Counted from the first letter of the stretch, positions 1-6,768 are shown. The stretch is 7,092 bases of DNA from Proteobacteria bacterium UBA2996 (GCA_002346525.1 DDZY01000229.1:1-7092), one strand, 5' to 3'. Notes: generated by a model from the sequence alone, not told the origin. Translations and numbers: made by a program.

Positions 1-768
1 ACCGATACCTTTCAGTTGCTGATCCTGGGCGGGGGTATTATTTGGCTACTGCTGCGCGGTGCGGCAGAGATGAATTATGTATGGCAATGGCACCGGGTGC
101 CTCAGTACATCTATAAGGTCATCGACGGAGAGTTGATCTTCGGGCCGTTGATCGACGGGCTGATGGTCACCCTCGAGATAGGTGTCTACAGCATCGTGTT
201 GGGACTTGTCATTGGATTAGTCACGGCCTTTCTGCGCCTTTCTGATTCGTATTCAGGCAGGCTGCTTGCAACCGTTTATCTCGAACTCGTACGCAACACG
301 CCGCTATTGATTCAGTTGTTCGTCTTCTACTTTGTTCTGGGCCCTATCTTTGAGATCGACCGATTCTGGGTGGCTGTGCTGTGTATCTCCTTCTTTGAGG
401 GCTCTTTTGCCGCGGAAATCATCCGCGGAGGCATTCTGTCGGTTCCCAAGGGTCAGGTAGAAGCCGGTGCAAGCCTTGGTCTTAGCCGGGCCGCCACCTA
501 TCGGTACATCACCCTACCGCAGGCCTTGCCCATTATTCTGCCGCCACTCGCCGGAATTCTGGTCAATCTCATCAAACATTCCGCGATCGTCAGTGTGATT
601 GCGGTATTCGATCTGACGACATCAGGACTGGACATTATTTCTGAGACCTTTATGGCATTTGAGATCTGGATAACAGTTGCGTCGATGTATCTCGTGATAA
701 CGATCTCGCTCTCTATCGTCATCAGTCGCTTCGAGCGCTATATGAAACGCTCAACACTGGCTGGCTAA
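1..768 (+). CDS. Amino-acid ABC transporter permease, first subunit (5' end outside window)
   Basis: This is an inner-membrane permease of the HisM/GlnP (polar amino acid) family, which would pair with the permease at 1791-2690 to form the translocation channel. Several hydrophobic segments are visible, and the cytoplasmic EAA loop that docks on the ATPase is clear at about 451-528 (GQVEAGASLGLSR...LPQAL). The reading frame is open to base 1. The first in-frame starts seen are TTG at 16 and ATG at 70, but neither is likely to be the true start. The translation from base 1 (TDTFQLLILGGGIIWLLLRG...MNYVWQW) aligns with the N-terminal membrane helix of the partner permease (VDTIVIASAIFLVGYVIYKV...MIYNWHW), so the gene should begin upstream of the window. 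It ends TAA at 768, 77 nt before the binding-protein gene. The substrate cannot be read from the permease itself. Confidence 0.93.
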   Translation, partial: TDTFQLLILGGGIIWLLLRGAAEMNYVWQWHRVPQYIYKVIDGELIFGPLIDGLMVTLEIGVYSIVLGLVIGLVTAFLRLSDSYSGRLLATVYLELVRNTPLLIQLFVFYFVLGPIFEIDRFWVAVLCISFFEGSFAAEIIRGGILSVPKGQVEAGASLGLSRAATYRYITLPQALPIILPPLAGILVNLIKHSAIVSVIAVFDLTTSGLDIISETFMAFEIWITVASMYLVITISLSIVISRFERYMKRSTLAG

Positions 769-802
769 TTCAATATGACACTAAATAGAAAAGCTTCACT
801 AG

Positions 803-830
803 CCCGAGAAATGGTTTCCCGGGTATTTTT
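803..830 (+). terminator. Terminator-like hairpin between permease and binding-protein genes
   Basis: A 9-position stem (803-811 with 815-823, one internal A/C mismatch at 807/819) closes on a 3-nt loop and is followed by TATTTTT. It lies 12 nt upstream of the strong ribosome binding site of the binding-protein gene. It could end or attenuate messages arriving from upstream, or protect the 5' end of a processed binding-protein transcript. The mismatch and the short, interrupted T run make full termination uncertain. Confidence 0.45.
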
Positions 831-834
831 CAAC

Positions 835-841
835 AAGGAGG
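835..841 (+). promoter_or_regulatory. Strong ribosome binding site of the binding-protein gene
   Basis: AAGGAGG is fully complementary to the anti-Shine-Dalgarno sequence and sits 4 nt before the ATG at 846. It is the strongest site in the window, as expected for a periplasmic binding protein made in excess over its membrane partners, and it fixes the start codon. Confidence 0.85.
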
Positions 842-845
842 ATAT

Positions 846-1688
846 ATGCAACTCTTAAAAAAGGTGTTCGTGGGGGCTGTGACCTTTCTGGGCATTGCGC
901 TGGCACCGTTCACCGCTACGGCGGGGGACCTGCAGCAGCAACTGACTTCTGAAAGCGTTATCGAGACCATTACCAAGCGCGGCAAAATGAAAGTCGGTAT
1001 GTCTACTTTTGTGCCGTGGGCAATGCGTGATAAGCAAGGTGAGCTCATTGGCTTCGAAATCGACGTGGCCAAGAAAGTCGCGGCTGACCTTGGTGTCGAA
1101 ATCGAATTTGTGCCGACTGCGTGGTCGGGTATCATTCCGGCGCTGATCGCCGGCAACTTCGACGTGATTATTGGCGGCATGAGCGTCACACCAAAGCGGA
1201 ACATGACCATCAACTTCACAGCGCCTTATGCGCACTCCGGTATGGGCATCGTAGCCAACAAGGAACTGGCGGGTGATCTTGCCTGGCCCGATGGCTTTAA
1301 CAGCTCGAAGGTCACCTTCACCTGTCGGCGCGGGGCCACGTCCTGTACCGATACCCAGAAACTATTCCCCAAAGCCAAGCTGCGCCAGTTCGACGACAGC
1401 TCCCTGGTACTCCAGGAAGTAGTCAACGGCAATGCTCACGCAGTGCTTACCAGTTTCCCGAAGCCCACGTTATGGCAGGCTCAAAATGCCGACGTGCTGT
1501 TCAATCCATCGCTTGAAAAACTGACGGAAGGCAACGAAGCCTTCGGTATCCGAAAGGGCGACCCGGACGCACTGAACGTCTTCTCCAACTGGATCATGGT
1601 GAATACCAGTAATGGCTGGCTGCAGGAACGGTGGACCTACTGGTTCACCACCATGGACTGGGCGGATCAGGTCAACCTCAAGAAGTAA
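846..1688 (+). CDS. Periplasmic amino-acid-type substrate-binding protein of ABC importer
   Basis: A 280-residue binding protein of the SBP_bac_3 family, which captures a small ligand in the periplasm and delivers it to the flanking permeases. An N-terminal Sec signal peptide is visible (MQLLKK, hydrophobic core about 7-21, likely cleavage after ATA-26). The two-lobe fold is recognisable from KRGKMKVGMSTFVPW (44-58), IGFEIDVAKKVA (68-79), and DVIIGGMSVTPKRNMTINFTAPY (106-128). R118 corresponds to the family Arg that binds the ligand's alpha-carboxylate (R77 in the mature lysine/arginine/ornithine-binding protein LAO). In the second lobe, NAHAVLTSFP (196-205) aligns without gaps to the usual xADAVLxDxP, so S203 replaces the Asp that normally binds the alpha-amino group, and H198 replaces the preceding Asp. 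C160 and C167 could form a disulfide. The ligand is probably a carboxylate lacking a free alpha-amine; this is inferred. Confidence 0.93.
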   Translation: MQLLKKVFVGAVTFLGIALAPFTATAGDLQQQLTSESVIETITKRGKMKVGMSTFVPWAMRDKQGELIGFEIDVAKKVAADLGVEIEFVPTAWSGIIPALIAGNFDVIIGGMSVTPKRNMTINFTAPYAHSGMGIVANKELAGDLAWPDGFNSSKVTFTCRRGATSCTDTQKLFPKAKLRQFDDSSLVLQEVVNGNAHAVLTSFPKPTLWQAQNADVLFNPSLEKLTEGNEAFGIRKGDPDALNVFSNWIMVNTSNGWLQERWTYWFTTMDWADQVNLKK

Positions 1689-1705
1689 ATCTCGCCTTGT
1701 GTGCG

Positions 1706-1736
1706 GTGGCAATCCCGGGTTTTCCGGGATTGCCAC
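1706..1736 (+). promoter_or_regulatory. Perfect 13-bp stem-loop downstream of the binding-protein gene
   Basis: Bases 1706-1718 pair perfectly with 1724-1736 around a 5-nt GTTTT loop, starting 18 nt after the binding-protein stop. No T run follows, so it is not a classical intrinsic terminator. Very stable stems in this position, such as the REP element after malE, are known to block 3' exonucleases and stabilise binding-protein mRNA relative to downstream permease genes. That role is inferred here; partial termination is the alternative. Confidence 0.7.
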
Positions 1737-1790
1737 TCGCGTCCACTTCAACTCGTGATCCCCAAGGTGCGGTCTGCTCGCAAATAATCC

Positions 1791-2690
1791 ATGACGGCGC
1801 GTAAGAAACCCAAAAGCGGCGTTACCCGTGCGGTTGACACCATCGTCATTGCCAGTGCGATCTTTCTGGTCGGCTACGTCATCTACAAGGTTGACACCGT
1901 GATGATCTACAACTGGCACTGGGGTTTCCTGTGGGAATACATTCTGCGATGGGATGAGGAACAACAGGCATACGCACCGAATCTTCTCCTTAAAGGCCTC
2001 GCCACCACGTTCCGACTGGTCATCTGGTCCATGCTGCTTGCCAGCATTATCGGAATCGTGATGGGCATTATGCGGACCAGTTCGCGAATTTTCTTCCGGA
2101 CCGTGAGTCGGCTCTATGTCGAGTTCATCCGGAATATGCCGCCGGTCGTCTTTATTTTTGTCTTCTTCTTTTTTCTGAGCTCCCAGTTTGTGCCTCTCTT
2201 GGGCATCGACGAACTTTCAGTCAATGCCTCTCCGAAAACCATTGCCCTGCTTGAGATTCTGTTAGGTCCGCCGGAGCTTTTTGCCAACGTAATTTCGGGC
2301 ATTCTTTGCCTGGCGCTGTTTGAGGGAGCCTATATCACGGAGATCATCCGGGCAGGTATTCAGTCGATAGATAAAGGACAGACCGAAGCCGGTCAGTCTA
2401 TTGGGCTGACCCGCTTTCAGACCTTGCGATGGGTAATTTTCCCTCAGGCGGTGCAAAAGGTGATTCCCCCGCTGACGGGGCAATTCATTACGCTAATCAA
2501 GGACTCATCGATCGTATCGCTGATCTCTATTCAGGAGCTCACTTTTCTCGCGCAGGAAGTCGCTTATTCCACCCAGTATGTGTTCGAGATTTGGCTATTT
2601 GTTGCAGCCGTTTATTTCTGTATCTGCTACTCCCTTGCGCTTTTGTTCGGAAAGCTTGAAAAGCGCTCACAAAGGATCTATCAAGGCTGA
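1791..2690 (+). CDS. Amino-acid ABC transporter permease, second subunit
   Basis: A 299-residue HisM/GlnP-family inner-membrane permease, partner of the permease ending at 768. It has an N-terminal basic stretch (RKKPKSG), a first helix at about 16-32, a hydrophilic periplasmic loop rich in Trp and acidic residues (about 40-63), then the core helices. The core includes a very Phe-rich segment (VVFIFVFFFFLS, 119-130). The EAA docking loop lies at 197-222 (GQTEAGQSIGLTR...FPQAV). At about 300 residues it is longer than the commonest permeases of this family (about 220-240), owing to the extra N-terminal helix and loop, a layout shared with its partner. An in-frame TAA at 1785 makes the ATG at 1791 the first possible start; it has no clear Shine-Dalgarno, so its translation may be weak. 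It lies 102 nt after the binding-protein gene, with the 1706-1736 hairpin between them. Confidence 0.93.
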   Translation: MTARKKPKSGVTRAVDTIVIASAIFLVGYVIYKVDTVMIYNWHWGFLWEYILRWDEEQQAYAPNLLLKGLATTFRLVIWSMLLASIIGIVMGIMRTSSRIFFRTVSRLYVEFIRNMPPVVFIFVFFFFLSSQFVPLLGIDELSVNASPKTIALLEILLGPPELFANVISGILCLALFEGAYITEIIRAGIQSIDKGQTEAGQSIGLTRFQTLRWVIFPQAVQKVIPPLTGQFITLIKDSSIVSLISIQELTFLAQEVAYSTQYVFEIWLFVAAVYFCICYSLALLFGKLEKRSQRIYQG

Positions 2691-2750
2691 GGGTGATGGA
2701 CGGAATCAAGATCCAGAACACGAAACGCTCACCTTAAAATCACGCCTACC

Positions 2751-2755
2751 AGGAG
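2751..2755 (+). promoter_or_regulatory. Ribosome binding site selecting a TTG start for the ATPase gene
   Basis: AGGAG lies 7 nt before TTG at 2763 but 16 nt before the first in-frame ATG at 2772. The spacing therefore favours the TTG codon as the true start. Confidence 0.7.
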
Positions 2756-2762
2756 AAACCCG

Positions 2763-3500
2763 TTGGAACAGATGATCTTACTCAAGCACGTCTTTAAATA
2801 CTTTGGAGAGTTCCGCGCGTTGAACGACGTCTCTTTAGAGGTGGCCGCAGGCGAACGTGTGGTTGTCTGCGGCCCTTCCGGATCGGGCAAATCCACCATG
2901 ATCCGCTGTATCAATCGTCTGGAAGAGCACGACGACGGCGAGATTTGGGTGAATGGAAACCAGCTCACCGAAGACGTAAAAAAACTGACCGAGATCCGAA
3001 AGGACGTGGGGATGGTATTCCAGCAGTTCAACCTCTTTCCCCATCTCAGTGTTGTCGATAATTTGACATTAGCTCCAATGAGAGCCCGTGGCCTTTCCAA
3101 AAGCGATGCCACCGATCTCGCGATGACCTATCTCAACCGGGTTCACATTCCCGAGCAGGCGGCCAAATACCCGGGGCAACTTTCCGGTGGCCAACAACAA
3201 CGCGTTGCCATTGCTCGTAGTCTCTGCATGCAGCCTAAGATCATGCTCTTTGATGAACCCACCTCAGCCTTGGATCCTGAGATGATCAAGGAAGTGCTGG
3301 ATGTGATGATTGAACTCGCCGAAGACGGAATGACAATGATTGTGGTCACACACGAGATGGGATTTGCTAAAAAAGCAGCTAACAAGGTAGTGTTCATGGA
3401 TCAAGGCGAGGTAGTGGAATCCGCACCTACGGAGCAGTTCTTCTCCCAGCCTGAAAGTGACCGGACCAAACTCTTCCTCTCTCAGATCCTGACACATTAA
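2763..3500 (+). CDS. Amino-acid ABC transporter ATP-binding protein
   Basis: A 245-residue ATPase of the GlnQ/HisP (polar amino acid) class, which would power the importer as a cytoplasmic dimer bound to the two permeases. All motifs are intact: Walker A GPSGSGKST (37-45), Q-loop Gln at 87 or 88 (VFQQFNLFPH), signature LSGGQQQR (140-147), Walker B IMLFDE (160-165) with D-loop SALDP (168-172), and the switch His at 197 (VVTHEMGFA). Length is normal for the class and no C-terminal regulatory domain is present. The start is TTG at 2763, supported by the AGGAG at 2751; an ATG three codons later is less well placed. It follows the permease by 72 nt and is followed after 21 nt by the deacylase gene, so all are likely on one transcript. 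Confidence 0.96.
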   Translation: MEQMILLKHVFKYFGEFRALNDVSLEVAAGERVVVCGPSGSGKSTMIRCINRLEEHDDGEIWVNGNQLTEDVKKLTEIRKDVGMVFQQFNLFPHLSVVDNLTLAPMRARGLSKSDATDLAMTYLNRVHIPEQAAKYPGQLSGGQQQRVAIARSLCMQPKIMLFDEPTSALDPEMIKEVLDVMIELAEDGMTMIVVTHEMGFAKKAANKVVFMDQGEVVESAPTEQFFSQPESDRTKLFLSQILTH

Positions 3501-3521
3501 ATTCCCCAGGAATGCGAGCCG

Positions 3522-4517
3522 ATGCGCTGTTCAATTGATCTCGATCGTCGCGGAAAACATGAGGGTTGTGTTCAGTTAAACCATTCGAATAATCGCCACG
3601 CTTATGGCGTTATCCCGCTGCCGATCGGTGTGATCGCGGGCGATACGGGTCCAACAGTACTTCTAACGGCCGGCAACCACGGGGACGAATACGAGGGGAT
3701 CGTCATCCTGCAGCGGCTCTTTCATGATCTTGACCCCGATCAGGTCCGTGGACGCATTATTTTCATGCCATCCCTTAATCTCCCAGCCGTGCGCGAGTAC
3801 CAAAGAACGTCGCCTCTCGATGGGGCCAATATGAACCGGGTGTTCGGCGATCCTGCCTTAAGCGGGCCCACTCGCGAAATCGCTGGCTTTGTTGAGGAAA
3901 CGCTTATCCCCCAGGCCGACTTTGCTATTGATCTACACTCCGGCGGCAAAATATGTGAGTTCTCTCCCTGCGGTTTCATCTATGGGATCGGAGATAAAGA
4001 GCGCCTGCAGAACAAAATCCGCGCCGCTCATCACTTTGGCGCCCGGTACACGGCAGTCGTTGAAGGAAGCCAAGGGTCTTTCTCTGCTGCGGGAGAGCGT
4101 GCCGGAATTGTGATGCTTTCGGCAGAACTGGGTGGCGGGCGGATCCAACGCGAGAACATCGAGATCGGTTACACCGGCACGGCGAATACCCTGGCAGGTT
4201 GGGGCCTACTGAACCATCCGCCACAGGACACAAAAACCACTTTCCTACGAAGCGGGTTTGCAGGCTCGTCCGTTATGAGTCCGGTTGCAGGGGCGTTTGA
4301 ACCGCTGACCAGCGTTGGACAGGCAGTCAAAACTGGAGAGGCCGTTGGTCGAATTCACTCTCTGGATGCACTTGATCAACCGCCGGTCACTGTCTGTGTC
4401 GAAAGCGCCGGTATTGTTCTGGGGCAGCGAGCCCAAGCCCATGTCCTGAGAGGCGATTTTCTACTTCACCTTGGCGAAGAAGTCGAAGAATCGCAGTTAC
4501 TCGAACCAGTTTCCTGA
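3522..4517 (+). CDS. Zinc-dependent N-acyl deacylase, DoeB/EutE family (AstE/AspA superfamily)
   Basis: A 331-residue cytoplasmic metallohydrolase of the succinylglutamate desuccinylase/aspartoacylase superfamily. Its closest recognised relatives are DoeB/EutE, which hydrolyse N-alpha-acetyl-L-2,4-diaminobutyrate during ectoine breakdown. The zinc ligands are visible as H53 and E56 in GNHGDEYEG (51-59) and H139 in DLHSGG (137-142). The presumed catalytic Glu is E202 in SAELGGG. RTSPLDGANMNRVF (95-108) is the substrate-binding stretch typical of DoeB-like enzymes. The C-terminal part (about 250-320) reads as the small beta-barrel lid of the family. The start ATG is preceded by AGGAA at 3508 with 9-nt spacing. 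Coming 21 nt after the ATPase, it probably acts on the imported compound. The family is clear, but the exact acyl group and amino acid are not: no ectoine hydrolase gene is nearby, so a doeB symbol would be premature. Confidence 0.88.
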   Translation: MRCSIDLDRRGKHEGCVQLNHSNNRHAYGVIPLPIGVIAGDTGPTVLLTAGNHGDEYEGIVILQRLFHDLDPDQVRGRIIFMPSLNLPAVREYQRTSPLDGANMNRVFGDPALSGPTREIAGFVEETLIPQADFAIDLHSGGKICEFSPCGFIYGIGDKERLQNKIRAAHHFGARYTAVVEGSQGSFSAAGERAGIVMLSAELGGGRIQRENIEIGYTGTANTLAGWGLLNHPPQDTKTTFLRSGFAGSSVMSPVAGAFEPLTSVGQAVKTGEAVGRIHSLDALDQPPVTVCVESAGIVLGQRAQAHVLRGDFLLHLGEEVEESQLLEPVS

Positions 4518-4530
4518 AAAGGAATTCCCC

Positions 4531-4546
4531 ACCGGCACTCGCCGGT
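4531..4546. other. Short hairpin at the convergent gene junction
   Basis: ACCGGC and GCCGGT form a perfect 6-bp stem around a 4-nt loop, overlapping the first base of the nei stop codon. It lies between two genes that end 28 bp apart and could fold in either transcript. No T run follows on either strand, so it is only a weak candidate for a bidirectional transcript end. Confidence 0.3.
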
Positions 4547-5364
4547 TACTGCTGGCACGACGGGCAAAGATACAAACGACGGCCGTTTGCCGTGATGCGC
4601 CGGATTTTGGCGGCACACCGGTAGCAGCCGCGTTTGTCCCGACCAAAGACGGCAAATCGATACTGCCGTTTTGAGTGACCCGCTTTTCTCATTACTCGAA
4701 CCGTGTCGGGATGGTTGGTCACCCCACCTGTCTTGTAGGCCCGTAACGAGATCAGCAAAGTGCGGCGCGCCAGTTCGTTGAGCCTCACCGGCTCTAAGTC
4801 TTTGGGTCTGCACGTTGGATCAATGCCGGCGGCAAACAGTATCTCTGACCGCAGATAGTTGCCAAGGCCCGCCAGAAAAGACTGGTCAAGGTACAAGCCT
4901 GAAATACTCCGACCAGAAAAACGCTTATCGCAAAGGCGCTCGGTAATCTGTCGCCATGACAAGGTCTGCGAGAGAACGTCCGGTCCGAGTTTCTTCAAAT
5001 AAGGATGCGTCTTGATATCTTTTTCAGCCATAAAGGCAATGTCGGTCGCGCTGTACAAAAGAGCGCTATGGGTGTTTGTGGTCAGTGCCACCCGAAGGAT
5101 TCTGTTGGTATTTGGCGCCTTGCCCTTCGGCACCACGACCCATCGGCCGTAAAGTTGATTATGAGAATACAGAACCCGGCCGTTCTGGAAGAAGATCAAC
5201 AGCGCCTTGCCGCGAGTGGTGACCTCAACCACCTGCTGACCGACAAGCCTGGGCGCGAAGTGCTTTAGATGGGCAGGCCCGAAGAAACTTTCCGTGATCT
5301 TTTTGCCGGTCAAAACGCGGCCGATGGCATCTGCCTCCCGGCGAACTTCAGGACCTTCCGGCAT
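4546..5364 (-). CDS. nei: Endonuclease VIII, DNA glycosylase/AP lyase
   Basis: A base-excision-repair enzyme that removes oxidised pyrimidines such as thymine glycol and cleaves the resulting abasic site. At 272 residues it matches E. coli Nei (263) along its length. The catalytic N-terminus MPEGPEVRR is intact: P2 is the nucleophile after Met removal, E3 is catalytic, and K53 in TRGKALL is the conserved Lys. The lesion-void-filling loop NQLYG (69-73) and the helix-two-turn-helix LDQSFLAGLGNYLR (159-172) are present. A four-Cys zinc finger uses C247, C250, C267 and C270, with the DNA-binding R263 in place. MPEGPE and NQLYG distinguish it from Fpg/MutM. AAGGA on the minus strand (5376-5380) lies 11 nt upstream of the ATG. 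It follows the aminotransferase by 51 nt on the same strand, so it may share its transcript; a weak TATACG-like box near 5408-5413 could instead be its own promoter. All key residues are present and it should be active. Confidence 0.96.
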   Translation of the reverse strand: MPEGPEVRREADAIGRVLTGKKITESFFGPAHLKHFAPRLVGQQVVEVTTRGKALLIFFQNGRVLYSHNQLYGRWVVVPKGKAPNTNRILRVALTTNTHSALLYSATDIAFMAEKDIKTHPYLKKLGPDVLSQTLSWRQITERLCDKRFSGRSISGLYLDQSFLAGLGNYLRSEILFAAGIDPTCRPKDLEPVRLNELARRTLLISLRAYKTGGVTNHPDTVRVMRKAGHSKRQYRFAVFGRDKRGCYRCAAKIRRITANGRRLYLCPSCQQ

Positions 5365-5415
5365 GGGGATGACTATCCTTCGAGACGCGCCTACTGAGCG
5401 CTTGGTGCGTATAGT

Positions 5416-6738
5416 CTAGGGCAGGCAGGATGAAATCGATGCGTCCAGTTTTGTCACAACCTCATCTATCTGGTCGTCCTCGATAATGAAAGGAGGTGCC
5501 AGCAAAATATGATCCCCGTTCACACCATCACGGGTCCCCGACATCGGATAGCAAATCAGGCCCTGCTCAAACGCCGCTTTCTTGATACCGGCTGCGAGCC
5601 GTTTTTCCGGCGCAAACGGCGCTTTGGCGGCTTTGTCTGCCACCAGTTCGATGCCACGGAACAGCCCCCTGCCGCGGATGTCTCCCACATGGGTATGCTC
5701 GCTAAATTGGTCTTTCAGCGCCTTATCAAAACGCTCACCCATCCTGCGAACGCGCGAAACGAGATCGCGCGAAAGAATCGCTTCGAGCACTGCGCACCCC
5801 GCTGCCGCTGCGACAGGATGTCCCAGATAGGTGTGGCCATGTTGGAAAAACCCTGAACCCGCTTCGATGGTCCTATAGATCTCACTGCTGCAAAGCATTG
5901 CGCCAATGGGCTGATAACCCGCGCCCAGCCCCTTGGCAATGCAGGCAATATCAGGGATCACGTTATCTGCCTCACAGGCAAAAAGATGCCCCGTACGGCC
6001 CATGCCGCACATGACTTCATCCAGAATCAGCAAAACCCCATAGCGGTCGCAGATTTCCCTGATTCTCATGAAATAGCCCTCAACCGCGGGTACAGCTCCG
6101 GCAGTGGCACCGACTACCGGCTCCGCGAGAAACGCGATTACCGAATCGGTTCCCAGTCTCAAAATCTCATCTTCGAGCTCCTGGGCGACTCGCTGCCCGT
6201 AATCGAAAGTCGATTCTTCTGGACTTCGATCGGCGTACTCAAAACAAGGTGATATATGGCTGACATCGACCAGCAACGGAGCAAACTGTTTACGGCGGCA
6301 CTGATTTCCACCGACCGCCAGCGCCCCCAGGGTATTCCCGTGATAACTCTGGCGTCGCGCAATCAAAAAGCGTCGATTGGTCTCACCCTTCTCTACAAAA
6401 TATTGCCGGGCTAATTTGATTGCGGCTTCGTTAGCTTCGGAACCGCCGGAAACAAACAGTACGCGATCAAGCTCTCCCGGCGCATTCGCGATCAAGAGGT
6501 CTGCCAACTTTTCAGCAGGCTCCGAGGTAAAAAATCCCGTATGGGCAAACGCCAGTTTCTCGACCTGGGTCTTGACCGCCGCAATCACCTCCGGATCTCC
6601 ATGTCCCAGGCAGGAAACCGCCGCACCTCCAGAGCCGTCGAAATAACGCTTGCCGGAAGCATCAACGAGATAGCAACCTTCTCCGGTAAGGGCCAGCGGG
6701 GGAGTACTTTTGGTGTGTCGGGGGAATACGTGAGACAT
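5416..6738 (-). CDS. Class III PLP-dependent aminotransferase (DoeD-like/omega-transaminase family)
   Basis: A cytoplasmic fold-type I transaminase of the aspartate aminotransferase superfamily, class III, which typically moves a terminal amino group to pyruvate or 2-oxoglutarate. Key motifs, numbered from the longer TTG start at 6762: SGGSEANEAAIKLAR (105-119, cofactor phosphate), SYHGNT (139-144, ring stacking), LILDEV with D249 (pyridine nitrogen), AKGLGAGYQPIGA with K277 as the PLP Schiff-base Lys, and HGHTYLGHP (308-316). The ATG at 6738 is preferred because homologues as I know them begin at the equivalent of MSHVFPRHTK, giving 440 residues. The upstream TTG at 6762 would add eight Lys/Asp/Thr-rich residues and has no Shine-Dalgarno; neither start has a strong one. 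It lies 30 nt (ATG) or 6 nt (TTG) after the deiminase gene, so they are probably one operon. The substrate may be a diamino acid or omega-amino acid; diaminobutyrate as for DoeD is one option. Confidence 0.92.
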   Translation of the reverse strand: MSHVFPRHTKSTPPLALTGEGCYLVDASGKRYFDGSGGAAVSCLGHGDPEVIAAVKTQVEKLAFAHTGFFTSEPAEKLADLLIANAPGELDRVLFVSGGSEANEAAIKLARQYFVEKGETNRRFLIARRQSYHGNTLGALAVGGNQCRRKQFAPLLVDVSHISPCFEYADRSPEESTFDYGQRVAQELEDEILRLGTDSVIAFLAEPVVGATAGAVPAVEGYFMRIREICDRYGVLLILDEVMCGMGRTGHLFACEADNVIPDIACIAKGLGAGYQPIGAMLCSSEIYRTIEAGSGFFQHGHTYLGHPVAAAAGCAVLEAILSRDLVSRVRRMGERFDKALKDQFSEHTHVGDIRGRGLFRGIELVADKAAKAPFAPEKRLAAGIKKAAFEQGLICYPMSGTRDGVNGDHILLAPPFIIEDDQIDEVVTKLDASISSCLP

Positions 6739-6768
6739 GTCCGTCTTATCCGTCTTTTTCAAGAACGC

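Noticed and set aside
830..1235. Antisense reading frames opposite the binding-protein gene
   Set aside because: They show no recognisable domain or ribosome binding site, and overlap a gene with clear family motifs. They are shadows of its codon pattern.
2691..2762. Possible long-loop pairing between GGGTGA and TCACCTT in the permease-ATPase gap
   Set aside because: The loop exceeds 30 nt and the pairing needs a wobble, so there is no convincing structure.
2772..3500. ATPase starting at the ATG at 2772
   Set aside because: The only good ribosome binding site (2751-2755) is 16 nt away from this ATG but ideally spaced from the TTG at 2763.
4511..4524. 5-bp stem with a GAAA loop over the stop codon of the deacylase gene
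   Set aside because: Too short and AT-rich to act as a terminator by itself, and likely to occur by chance.
4546..5364. Fpg/MutM formamidopyrimidine glycosylase instead of Nei
   Set aside because: The N-terminus is MPEGPE, not the usual MPELPE, and the void-filling loop NQLYG is that of Nei, with similarity to E. coli Nei along the whole length.
3522..6738. Calling the locus an ectoine degradation cluster (doeB/doeD)
   Set aside because: The deacylase and aminotransferase families fit, but no ectoine hydrolase, EutB, EutC or AsnC-type regulator is in the window, and the deiminase neighbour does not belong to that pathway. The symbols were left blank.
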